A stretch of DNA of 8,995 nt, taken from an uncultured Lachnospiraceae bacterium (GTDB lineage: Bacteria > Bacillota > Clostridia > Lachnospirales > Lachnospiraceae). Made by a program: the position numbers and the translations under genes. The first letter of the stretch is position 1. Every line of letters begins with the position of its first letter. Shown one piece after another: positions 1 through 7,276 of the stretch. Location: assembly GCA_937891165.1 (NCBI GenBank), contig CALAEX010000074.1, positions 1-8,995 of the forward strand. Direction: 5' to 3'. The notes under the pieces were generated by a model. It saw only the letters and a list, made by a program, of their open reading frames with translations. It was not told the origin of the DNA and did not search any database.

Positions 1-1314
1 GCTAGAATACTTGCAGCATATTTTAAGGAAATGACACTTCTTGACGGAGTGGTTGCTACAACGGGTGTGCTTGTACTTGTGGTTGCGATTGTAACGGTAA
101 GTGTATTTTCATCAGCAAAGGCTGCGCAGCAACAGGTGGCGGCATTTGCACCGATTGGAGAGGATATGTCCTATCTGGTAGATGCCGGAAGAGGGACATT
201 AATTGCCATGGCAGATTCCAACCACTGGATAACAGCTATGGAAGAGGAAACGGAAACCGAAACGGACGATTTTGATTATGAGGAAAAGGAATATGAAGTA
301 GGGAAAACCGTTAATGTAAACATGAAACTTACTTCTGTTCAGAAAGATTTAAAAATTAAATTTGTTAATTATAAGACCGGCAAATTGATTTCCAATGTCA
401 AATTTGAAGTGTCTATAACGGATGCTGATAAGAAGACAAAGGAATATATAGATGATGATATGGATGGAATTATTTATCTGAAAGATATGGTTCCGGGAAA
501 AGCAACCGTTACTATGCTGGCAATAAGCGGAGAAGAAGGACTGGCGTTTAATACGGCACCACAGACCATAAAGATTAAGGATAAGATTGAATATGCTTTA
601 AAGTTAGTAAATTTAGGTGGTTATGGAAATCGTATGCCAGATTCTCTTTCTGGTGGGCAACAACAGCGTGTTGCGATTGCAAGAGCCATTGTAAATGAGC
701 CAAAGGTATTGTTGTTAGATGAGCCTTTAGGAGCATTGGATTTAAAGTTGCGTCAGGATATGCAATATGAATTGATTCGTTTAAAAAATGAACTTGGTAT
801 TACGTTTATTTTTGTGACGCATGACCAAGAAGAGGCACTTACCATGTCAGATACGATTGTTGTTATGAATCAAGGGTATATTCAGCAGATGGGAACACCA
901 GAAATGATTTATAACGAGCCACAAAATGCGTTTGTTGCAGACTTTATTGGAGAGAGTAATATTATTAGTGCTACAATGGTACAAGACCGTTTAGTAAAGA
1001 TTTTAGGTGCGAACTTTAAGTGTGTCGATGAAGGAATTGGTAATAATAAGCCAGTAGACGTAGTCATTCGTCCAGAGGATATTGATTTAGTAGAGCCAGA
1101 AAAGGGCATTATTACAGGTCGTGTGACTTCTTTAATTTTTAAAGGGGTACATTATGAAATGGAAGTTATGGCAAATGGAAGAGAATGGTTAGTTCATAGT
1201 ACGGATATGAGTCCAGTGGGAAAAGAAGTTGGTATCTGGGTAGACCCATTTGATATTCAAATTATGAATAAACCAGAATCCGAAGATGAGGAGGCACAGG
1301 GCTATCATGAATAA
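1..1314 (+). CDS. potA: Chimeric frame: membrane-anchored Cna-B-like N-part joined to PotA C-part (no Walker A); 5' partial
   Basis: The frame is open from base 1; the first ATG is at 31 but AAGGAA lies only 1 nt before it, so the true start is probably upstream of the window. Numbering from that ATG, residues 7-26 form one hydrophobic membrane segment. Residues 70-90 are acidic (Glu/Thr/Asp-rich), and about 95-185 read like a beta-rich Cna-B/SpaA-type extracellular domain, with a V-x-M-x-L-T-S-x-Q-K-D-L strand and a later DDDMDGIIY stretch. From about residue 188 the protein is PotA, the ATPase of the spermidine/putrescine importer: signature LSGGQ (206-210), Walker B VLLLDEP (226-232), D-loop (234-237), H-loop His264, then a C-terminal TOBE domain. 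Walker A and the Q-loop are absent, about 110-120 residues short of a normal PotA. The stop codon overlaps the potB start by 8 bp, as in an intact pot operon. A cytoplasmic ATPase domain behind an extracellular domain makes no topological sense, so I infer a broken potA, by rearrangement or misassembly. Confidence 0.85.
   Translation, partial: ARILAAYFKEMTLLDGVVATTGVLVLVVAIVTVSVFSSAKAAQQQVAAFAPIGEDMSYLVDAGRGTLIAMADSNHWITAMEEETETETDDFDYEEKEYEVGKTVNVNMKLTSVQKDLKIKFVNYKTGKLISNVKFEVSITDADKKTKEYIDDDMDGIIYLKDMVPGKATVTMLAISGEEGLAFNTAPQTIKIKDKIEYALKLVNLGGYGNRMPDSLSGGQQQRVAIARAIVNEPKVLLLDEPLGALDLKLRQDMQYELIRLKNELGITFIFVTHDQEEALTMSDTIVVMNQGYIQQMGTPEMIYNEPQNAFVADFIGESNIISATMVQDRLVKILGANFKCVDEGIGNNKPVDVVIRPEDIDLVEPEKGIITGRVTSLIFKGVHYEMEVMANGREWLVHSTDMSPVGKEVGIWVDPFDIQIMNKPESEDEEAQGYHE
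571..615. other. Junction between two unrelated coding sequences
   Basis: Protein similarity changes here from the surface-domain segment to PotA. The stretch K-I-E-Y (586-597) would fit either parent; clear PotA similarity begins at Y-A-L-K-L-V-N-L (595-618). The site carries a short direct repeat, AAGATT at 571-576 and 583-588. No transposase, inverted repeat or other mobile-element end is visible. Leucine and glycine codons shift across the point: CTG and GGA are frequent before it, TTA/TTG and GGT after it. Whether this is a biological deletion or an assembly join cannot be decided from the sequence alone. Confidence 0.7.
1288..1294 (+). promoter_or_regulatory. Ribosome binding site that sets the potB start
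   Basis: GAGGAGG lies 12 nt before the ATG at 1307. An in-frame ATG at 1286 overlaps this site and has no ribosome site of its own, so 1307 is preferred. The site lies inside the end of potA, consistent with translational coupling. Confidence 0.75.
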
Positions 1315-2116
1315 AAAGAAATGGCTTGCTACACCATATATGGTATGGGCAGTCGGTTTCATTATTATTCCATTGATTATGATTCTTTTTTATGGTATTA
1401 CAACAAAAGAAGACGGCAGTTTTACAATGGAAAATCTGTTGCTGATTGCTGACCCACTGTACAGAAAAGCGTTATGGTTATCATTAAAACTTTCCATTAT
1501 TAGTACATTGATTTGTTTAGTTGTGGCATATCCACTTGGTATGCTTTTAGTGAAAAAAAATGTAAATAGTGGTAGCTTTATTATTATGGTATTTATGTTG
1601 CCAATGTGGATGAATTTTTTGCTTCGTACGATTGCATGGCAAAATTTATTGGAAAAGACAGGTATTATCAACTCCTTTTTAAATTTTTTAGGAGTTCCAT
1701 CGGTCAATATGATTAACACCTCTTATGCAATTGTCCTTGGTATGGTATACAATTTTTTACCTTTTATGATTCAGCCAATTTACAATGTATTAGTAAAAAT
1801 TGATAAAAACGTGACTAATGCAGCAAGAGACTTAGGTGCAAATAGTTTTCAAACGTTTATGAAAGTAACATTGCCACTTAGTATGCCAGGTGTCGTTAGT
1901 GGTATTACGATGGTGTTTGTACCATCTTTGACAACGTTCGTTATTTCTAATATTTTAGGAGGAAATAAGATTGTATTGATTGGAAATTTAATTGAACAGC
2001 AGTTTAAGACAATCAACAACTGGAATGCAGGTGCGGGTATGTCGGTTGTTTTGATGGTATTTGTATTAGTTTCTATGGCTATAGTAAATAAGGCAGAGAA
2101 AGAGGCGGAGGACTAG
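1307..2116 (+). CDS. potB: Spermidine/putrescine ABC transporter permease PotB
   Basis: This is one of the two inner-membrane permease subunits of the polyamine importer, forming the translocation path with PotC and docking on PotA. The 269-residue protein has about six hydrophobic segments, beginning with the first helix at about residues 10-30. The cytoplasmic EAA loop that contacts the ATPase is visible at about residues 172-190 (A-A-R-D-L-G-A, followed by the T-L-P pattern). Length and layout fit the family. I chose ATG 1307, which gives M-N-K-K-K before the first helix and follows a strong GAGGAGG; an upstream ATG at 1286 would add seven unlikely residues. It overlaps the potA stop by 8 bp and ends 4 bp before potC, so the genes are cotranscribed and probably translationally coupled. 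Confidence 0.93.
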   Translation: MNKKKWLATPYMVWAVGFIIIPLIMILFYGITTKEDGSFTMENLLLIADPLYRKALWLSLKLSIISTLICLVVAYPLGMLLVKKNVNSGSFIIMVFMLPMWMNFLLRTIAWQNLLEKTGIINSFLNFLGVPSVNMINTSYAIVLGMVYNFLPFMIQPIYNVLVKIDKNVTNAARDLGANSFQTFMKVTLPLSMPGVVSGITMVFVPSLTTFVISNILGGNKIVLIGNLIEQQFKTINNWNAGAGMSVVLMVFVLVSMAIVNKAEKEAED

Positions 2117-2120
2117 ACAA

Positions 2121-2924
2121 ATGATAGCAAGAATAAAAAAATATCTAGCAGATACTTATATTGGTCTTGTGATTTTCTTTTTATATGCTCCGATTTTAGT
2201 TCTTGTCGTATTGTCGTTTAATGCGTCAAAATCTAGAAGTAAATGGGGCGGTTTTACTCTGGATTGGTATAGAGAGTTATTTTCCAATGAGGAAATTATA
2301 AGTGCTTTATGGAATACATTATTGATTGCTTTTCTTTCTGCTGCGATTGCTACAGTGATTGGTACCATGGCGGCCATTGGTATGGATAGCATGAAGAAAA
2401 AGAATCGTAGTTTATGGATGGCAATTACGAATATTCCAATGTTAAATGCAGAAATAGTTACAGGTATTTCATTAATGCTTATCTTTATGGCAATTGGTTT
2501 AAATAAAGGTTTTTTAACGGTATTAATTGCTCATATTACATTTAACATTCCATATGTTATTTTAAGTGTTATGCCAAAGCTTAGACAAATGAATATTGCA
2601 ACCTATGAGGCAGCAAGAGATTTAGGGGCAAGTCCTTGGTTTGCATTTCGTAAAGTAGTTTTACCAGACTTATTTCCGGGAATTTTTTCAGGATTTTTAA
2701 TGGCACTTACGATGTCCATGGACGATTTTGTTATTACTCACTTTACAAGAGGTGCTTCCGTGCATACCTTATCAACAAAAATTTATGCAGAAGTTAGAAA
2801 AGGTATTCAGCCAGAAATGTATGCACTTTCTACCCTTTTGTTTGTTTCTGTATTGATTTTACTTGTCATTATCAATATACGAGATTCTCACCAAGAAAAA
2901 GTTCGTAGAGAAAGAAATCAGTAA
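2121..2924 (+). CDS. potC: Spermidine/putrescine ABC transporter permease PotC
   Basis: Second permease subunit of the polyamine importer, in the cytoplasmic membrane. The 267-residue protein begins with a short basic stretch (R-I-K-K), then a helix at about residues 14-33 followed by L-S-F-N-A-S, a typical PotC start. The EAA loop is clear at residues 163-182 (E-A-A-R-D-L-G-A, with the closing V-L-P). The stretch S-M-D-D-F-V-I-T after it is also characteristic of PotC. The C-terminus is basic and cytoplasmic. GGAGGA at 2107-2112, inside the end of potB, precedes the ATG by 8 nt. Gaps of 4 bp to potB and 20 bp to potD place it in the pot operon. Confidence 0.94.
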   Translation: MIARIKKYLADTYIGLVIFFLYAPILVLVVLSFNASKSRSKWGGFTLDWYRELFSNEEIISALWNTLLIAFLSAAIATVIGTMAAIGMDSMKKKNRSLWMAITNIPMLNAEIVTGISLMLIFMAIGLNKGFLTVLIAHITFNIPYVILSVMPKLRQMNIATYEAARDLGASPWFAFRKVVLPDLFPGIFSGFLMALTMSMDDFVITHFTRGASVHTLSTKIYAEVRKGIQPEMYALSTLLFVSVLILLVIINIRDSHQEKVRRERNQ

Positions 2925-2944
2925 GGTATAAAGGAGAGTCAAAA

Positions 2945-4000
2945 ATGAAGAAAAGATTTGTTTTAATTACTGTTTTAATGACAATACTTTTATTTGGTGG
3001 TTGCAGTAAAGAAGAATTTGCAAACGGTGAACTTTATGTATATAATTGGGGTGAATACATTGATTTAGAAGTGATTGATATGTTTGAAGAATTATATGAC
3101 ATTGATGTTATTTATGACGAATTTGAAGAAAATGAGGATATGTATCCAATTATCGAAAACGGTTCAGTTATTTATGACGTTGTTTGCCCTTCGGATTATA
3201 TGATTAGTAAAATGATAGCAAATAATATGTTAGCAAAATTAAACTATGAAAATATTCCAAATATCAAGCATCTTGACCCAATCTATTTAAAACAAGCAGA
3301 AGAATTTGACACAGGCAATCAGTATGCAGTACCTTATTGTTGGGGTACAGTTGGCATTATTTATAATAAAACAATGGTAGAGGAAGAAATTACAAGTTGG
3401 TATTCTTTGTTTGATGAAAAATATGCAGGTGAAATTTTAATGATTGAAAGTGTGAGAGATGGTTTTAGTGTGGCAATGAATATGTTGGACTATTCGATTA
3501 ACACGGTAGATAAAGAAGAAATTGAAGAAGCAAAGGAATTATTAAAGACACAATATCCAGTAGTACAGGCTTATGTCGTTGACCAAGTAAGAGATAAAAT
3601 GATTGGTGGAGAAGCGGCTATGGGCGTTATTTATTCGGGAGAAGCATTGTATACAATTACAGAAAATGAAGATTTAGCTTATGTCGTACCAGAAGAGGGT
3701 TCTAATGTTTGGTTAGATTGTTGGGTAATTCCATCTAATTGTCAAAATAAAGAAAATGCGGAAAAATGGATTAACTTTATGTGTGACCCAGAAATTGCAT
3801 TAAAGAATTTTGAATATATTATGTATTCGACACCAAATAAGACAGCAAAAGAGCTAATTGAAGATGAAGAATTAAAAAATAGCGAAGTAGCATTTCCAAG
3901 TGAGGAAATTTTAAGTCGTTGCGAAACTTATAAGTATTTAGGAGAAGAAATGGATGCTTATTATATTAGAAAATGGAACGAAATTAAATTAGAGCAGTAA
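2945..4000 (+). CDS. potD: Polyamine-binding lipoprotein PotD
   Basis: Extracellular substrate-binding subunit of the spermidine/putrescine importer. It has a lipoprotein signal: K-K-R, a hydrophobic core, then lipobox F-G-G-C with Cys20 as the lipidated residue, as expected for a Gram-positive binding protein tethered to the membrane. The mature part starts with the family pattern Y-V-Y-N-W-G-E-Y-I-D (31-40); Trp35 and Tyr38 correspond to substrate-contacting aromatics of E. coli PotD. W-L-D at 256-258 matches the Trp/Asp pair that binds the amine. The position of E. coli Trp229 appears to be Tyr (Y-S-G-E-A), and Asp168 appears to be Ser by my hand alignment, so exact polyamine preference is open. 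At 351 residues the length is normal. AAGGAGAG at 2930-2937 supports ATG 2945. Confidence 0.94.
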   Translation: MKKRFVLITVLMTILLFGGCSKEEFANGELYVYNWGEYIDLEVIDMFEELYDIDVIYDEFEENEDMYPIIENGSVIYDVVCPSDYMISKMIANNMLAKLNYENIPNIKHLDPIYLKQAEEFDTGNQYAVPYCWGTVGIIYNKTMVEEEITSWYSLFDEKYAGEILMIESVRDGFSVAMNMLDYSINTVDKEEIEEAKELLKTQYPVVQAYVVDQVRDKMIGGEAAMGVIYSGEALYTITENEDLAYVVPEEGSNVWLDCWVIPSNCQNKENAEKWINFMCDPEIALKNFEYIMYSTPNKTAKELIEDEELKNSEVAFPSEEILSRCETYKYLGEEMDAYYIRKWNEIKLEQ

Positions 4001-4013
4001 AAGGAGGTATTTT

Positions 4014-4973
4014 ATGACGAAAGTAGATGTAATTATTCCAGTCATTCAGCCAAGTAAGAAATTCTTTTTGTTGTTAGATGCATTGGCAGACCAAACAGTA
4101 TTACCAGAAAAAGTGTATTTGTTAAATGTAGAAAATGGGGACGAGGAACACAACAGTGAAGCATTAAAAGAAAAAATTTACCATTATTTTGGAAAACGCA
4201 AACTTTTTGGACGTAAGCTTCCTTTACAGTTAGAAATTATTCCAATCAAAGAAACAGAATTTGATGAAGGTGCTACTAGAAATTTAGGTGTAGAACGTTC
4301 TAAAAGTCCGTTCTTCCTTTTTATGAAGCAGGATACTGTTATAGCAGACAATAAGTTGATAGAAGAATTACTTTGGAGTATGGAAGGTGGAGCAGGACTT
4401 GCCTTTGCAAGACATATCACCAATAGCGAAACCGAAGTATTAAGCACATATACAACGATGCTTCGCTATCCATCGAAATCTCGTGTGATTACAGAAGAAA
4501 CAAAGACAGTACAAGATATTTGTCATACATTCAATGTTTGTGCGATGTATCGTAGAGATGTATTTTTACAGCAAGGTGGTTTTGCAAAGAAAATTATTGC
4601 TGGAGAGGATATTGTATTCGTAGCCCAGTTATTAAAAGATGGTGGAAGTATTGCCTATTGTGCAGAAGCAAAAGTGTACTATCAAGAAACAGAGCATTGG
4701 TTTACATTGTTAAAACAGAATTTTGATTATGGTGTAACGTATGCACAATATTCCAAATTACTTGCAGAATGTAGTGCAATTCCAGAAGATGTGCGTTATA
4801 TGAAGAAGGTAATTTCCTATTTATGGAATCAAAAATATTATTTGGAAATCCTTGATTTTGTAGGTGAAAATCTACATAAATTTATTGGTCGTTTTCTTGG
4901 AAAACAATATCGATTCTTTCAACCAGAATGGATTGAAAACTTAACAGCAAATAAAAGTTATTGGGAAAATTAA
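4014..4973 (+). CDS. Family-2 glycosyltransferase (rhamnosyltransferase-like)
   Basis: Predicted to transfer a sugar from a nucleotide-sugar donor to a cell-surface polysaccharide or other acceptor. It starts with the GT-A strand V-D-V-I-I-P-V (4-10). The stretch F-D-E-G-A-T-R-N-L-G (83-92) resembles the H-G-G-T-R-N motif of RfbF/RgpB-type rhamnosyltransferases. The metal-site region reads F-M-K-Q-D-T (103-108) rather than classical DxD, like the T-Q-D-A form in rhamnosyltransferases. A-G-E-D (196-199) is the usual second acidic motif. No membrane helix is evident, so it is probably cytoplasmic. AAGGAGGT (4001-4008) gives a strong start 13 bp after potD. It is followed after 3 bp by a LicD gene, and the pair probably modifies the same surface glycan. 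Donor and acceptor cannot be told from sequence. Confidence 0.85.
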   Translation: MTKVDVIIPVIQPSKKFFLLLDALADQTVLPEKVYLLNVENGDEEHNSEALKEKIYHYFGKRKLFGRKLPLQLEIIPIKETEFDEGATRNLGVERSKSPFFLFMKQDTVIADNKLIEELLWSMEGGAGLAFARHITNSETEVLSTYTTMLRYPSKSRVITEETKTVQDICHTFNVCAMYRRDVFLQQGGFAKKIIAGEDIVFVAQLLKDGGSIAYCAEAKVYYQETEHWFTLLKQNFDYGVTYAQYSKLLAECSAIPEDVRYMKKVISYLWNQKYYLEILDFVGENLHKFIGRFLGKQYRFFQPEWIENLTANKSYWEN

Positions 4974-4976
4974 ACT

Positions 4977-5804
4977 ATGAAACAATCATTTATAGAAGAA
5001 CTGCACCAATATGACCTAGAAGCATTGAAAGTATTTGATAAATTTTGTACAGAGCAAGGTCTTCGTTATTTTGCAATTGGAGGCACATTACTTGGTGCAG
5101 TACGGCATAAAGGGTTTATTCCATGGGATGATGATATTGATGTAGGAATGCCTCGTCCCGATTATGATAAACTGATTTCTCTAGCAAAAAAATTTCCAAA
5201 ACCGTTTATATTGGAAGAGTATCGCTATTCTAAAGGGTTTCAAAGTTATTTTATGAAAGTTAGAAATGAAAAAATTGAACTTTTGGAAACGGTAACAGAA
5301 ACAAAAGATAAACGGAGAGGATATTTGTTGGATATTATGCCAATCGATGGAACTCCAAATAATGGAGTATTAAGAAAATTATATTATGCTAGAGTACTGT
5401 TGCTTCGTTTCCTTTGTGGAGCAGCAAATGTTCATACGGGTATTTTGACAAGCCGACCAAAATGGGAGCAACAAGTGCTGAAATTTTGTCGAGCTGTGAA
5501 GTTGTATAAAATACTGACCATAAAAAAAGTATATCAAAGTATGGATAGACTATTTCATAAACAAGATGTTTTAAAGGCAAAGTATATTGGTACAATTATT
5601 GGGGCTTATAAAACAAGAGAAATTGTACCAGCAGAGTATTTTGGTATTGAGGAAGAAGCTGTATATTTGGATTTTGAAGATATGAAAATTCAAGTACCAA
5701 AACAATATGAATTGTATTTAACGCATATGTTTGGAGATTATATGCAACTTCCACCAGAGGAGAAACGGAAGGTACATTATCAAGGGACGATTATAAAAAA
5801 ATAA
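4977..5804 (+). CDS. LicD-family phosphotransferase/nucleotidyltransferase-like protein
   Basis: LicD proteins belong to the nucleotidyltransferase fold; the best known transfers phosphocholine from CDP-choline to surface polysaccharide, and relatives in Gram-positives decorate teichoic acid or exopolysaccharide. The core is textbook: G-G-T-L-L-G-A-V-R-H (35-44), then I-P-W-D-D-D-I-D-V (48-56) with the acidic metal-binding residues Asp51-53 and Asp55, then P-R-P-D-Y-D. The 275-residue length is typical. No signal peptide or membrane helix is seen, so it acts in the cytoplasm. It starts 3 bp after the glycosyltransferase stop with only a weak GGGA (4963-4966), suggesting translation coupled to the upstream gene. 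No choline kinase or CTP:phosphocholine cytidylyltransferase gene is in the window, so the transferred group is unknown. Confidence 0.9.
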   Translation: MKQSFIEELHQYDLEALKVFDKFCTEQGLRYFAIGGTLLGAVRHKGFIPWDDDIDVGMPRPDYDKLISLAKKFPKPFILEEYRYSKGFQSYFMKVRNEKIELLETVTETKDKRRGYLLDIMPIDGTPNNGVLRKLYYARVLLLRFLCGAANVHTGILTSRPKWEQQVLKFCRAVKLYKILTIKKVYQSMDRLFHKQDVLKAKYIGTIIGAYKTREIVPAEYFGIEEEAVYLDFEDMKIQVPKQYELYLTHMFGDYMQLPPEEKRKVHYQGTIIKK

Positions 5805-5820
5805 AGGAGAGAGTATACTT

Positions 5821-7218
5821 ATGAAAAAAACAAATGAGTTATCCAAAGCTGTGTTTCAGTTTGATGGTAAAGTGCCTTTAAAACAGGCAATTCCTTTGGG
5901 GTTACAGCATGTTATGGCTATGTTCGTCGGTAATCTGACCCCACTATTAATTATTACGGGTGCTTGTGGTATTGCTGGAGGGGAATTTGCGGATTTGCAA
6001 TTACATTTACTTCAGAATGCAATGTTAGTTGCTGGTATTGTAACACTAGTTCAGCTTTTTGCTATAGGTCCTATTGGTGGTAAAGTTCCAATTATTATGG
6101 GTACATCTTCTGGATTTATTGGAGTATTTAATTCGGTTGCTGCTACCATGGGAGGAGGAGTTCTCGCCTATGGTGCGATTATGGGAGCATCTATTATCGG
6201 GGGACTTTTAGAAGGTTTGCTTGGATTTTTCTTGAAACCATTACGTAAATTTTTCCCTGCTGTAGTAACAGGAACAGTTGTTTTATCAATTGGTCTTAGT
6301 TTGATTTCTGTAGGTATTAACTCTTTTGGAGGTGGCAACACAGCAAAAGATTTTGGTTCGATGGAAAATTTATTATTGGCTATTTTTGTACTTGGCATGA
6401 TTTTGTTTTTTAAACATGGTACGAAAGGGTTTACTAGTTCTTCTTCTATTTTACTTGGAATTGTATGTGGTTATGTAGTTGCATTTTTTATGGGATTTGT
6501 ATTACCAAAAACAGGTGTTACTGCGGATGGTGTGGAATATACAAAATCTTGGGTTCTCAATTGGGATAAAGTTGCAAATGCAGCCTGGTTTGAAATTCCT
6601 AGATTTCTACCTGTGAAACCAGTATTTGATTTACGTGCAATTTTGCCTGTTATGATTATGTTTATTGTAACAGCGGTTGAAACAGTTGGTGATATTTCTG
6701 GTGTAATGGAAGGTGGTTTTGGACGCGAGGCAACAGATAAAGAACTTTCTGGTGGTGTTATTTGTGATGGTCTTGGTTCTTCTTTTGCAGCTATATTTGG
6801 TGTTCTTCCAAATACATCATTTAGCCAAAATGTTGGTTTGGTTGCTATGACAAAAATTGTGAATCGTTATACATTGGCTACAGGAGCTGTTTTCTTGATT
6901 CTTTGTGGTCTTTGTCCAAAACTTGGGGCACTTGTTTCTATTATGCCTCAGTCTGTTTTAGGTGGTGCAGCAGTTATGATGTTTTCCTCTATTGTAATTA
7001 GTGGTATACAGTTAATTACAAAAGAACCTCTGACAGGACGTAACTTATCTATCGTAGCAGTTGCACTTGGTGTAGGTTATGGTATGGGTGCAAATACTGC
7101 TATTTTGGCTCATGCACCACAGTTTATTCAGTTAATCTTTGGAGGTTCTGGTATCGTTCCAGCTGCTATGGTTGCCATTATTCTTAATATTGTACTTCCA
7201 AAAGATGATAAAAAATAA
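5821..7218 (+). CDS. NCS2/NAT family purine permease, xanthine/uric-acid type
   Basis: A 465-residue membrane protein of the nucleobase-ascorbate transporter family, importing a purine base with a cation. Family hallmarks are all present: Q-H at 29-30 in helix 1 followed by A-M-F-V-G-N-L-T-P, the helix-8 glutamate in V-E-T-V-G-D (286-291, Glu287), and the NAT signature Q-N-V-G-L-V-A-M-T-K at 336-345, which fits the pattern [QEP]NxGxxxxT[RKG]. The Q-N form with G-D-I-S is closer to the xanthine/uric-acid group (PbuX, PucJ/K, XanPQ) than to uracil permeases, but exact substrate is an inference. About 12-14 hydrophobic segments are visible. AAGGAGAG at 5804-5811 overlaps the licD stop, so it is probably cotranscribed with the upstream genes. 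It ends at a strong terminator and faces a convergent molybdenum operon, which supports a role in purine catabolism. Confidence 0.9.
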   Translation: MKKTNELSKAVFQFDGKVPLKQAIPLGLQHVMAMFVGNLTPLLIITGACGIAGGEFADLQLHLLQNAMLVAGIVTLVQLFAIGPIGGKVPIIMGTSSGFIGVFNSVAATMGGGVLAYGAIMGASIIGGLLEGLLGFFLKPLRKFFPAVVTGTVVLSIGLSLISVGINSFGGGNTAKDFGSMENLLLAIFVLGMILFFKHGTKGFTSSSSILLGIVCGYVVAFFMGFVLPKTGVTADGVEYTKSWVLNWDKVANAAWFEIPRFLPVKPVFDLRAILPVMIMFIVTAVETVGDISGVMEGGFGREATDKELSGGVICDGLGSSFAAIFGVLPNTSFSQNVGLVAMTKIVNRYTLATGAVFLILCGLCPKLGALVSIMPQSVLGGAAVMMFSSIVISGIQLITKEPLTGRNLSIVAVALGVGYGMGANTAILAHAPQFIQLIFGGSGIVPAAMVAIILNIVLPKDDKK

Positions 7219-7235
7219 ATTTAAGATACATATTC

Positions 7236-7269
7236 AAAAAAGCACAGGCTTTATGAGCTGTGCTTTTTT
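7236..7269. terminator. Bidirectional rho-independent terminator between convergent operons
   Basis: A perfect 12-bp inverted repeat: AAAAAAGCACAG at 7236-7247 and CTGTGCTTTTTT at 7258-7269, with a 10-nt loop. The right arm continues into a run of seven T on the plus strand; the left arm gives a run of T on the minus strand. It sits 17 bp after the permease stop and 7 bp beyond the end of the minus-strand NTPase-nucleotidyltransferase gene, so it can terminate both transcripts. Confidence 0.93.
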
Positions 7270-7276
7270 TAGTCAA

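Noticed and set aside
1286..1306. Upstream ATG for potB
   Set aside because: It overlaps the GAGGAGG ribosome site and adds residues unlike PotB; ATG 1307 is better placed.
1..1314. Functional regulatory fusion of a surface sensor with an ABC ATPase
   Set aside because: Loss of Walker A and the conflicting membrane topology make a working fusion improbable.
1390..1719. Minus-strand 109-residue frame within potB
   Set aside because: It is the antisense shadow of a hydrophobic permease gene; no start signal or recognisable domain.
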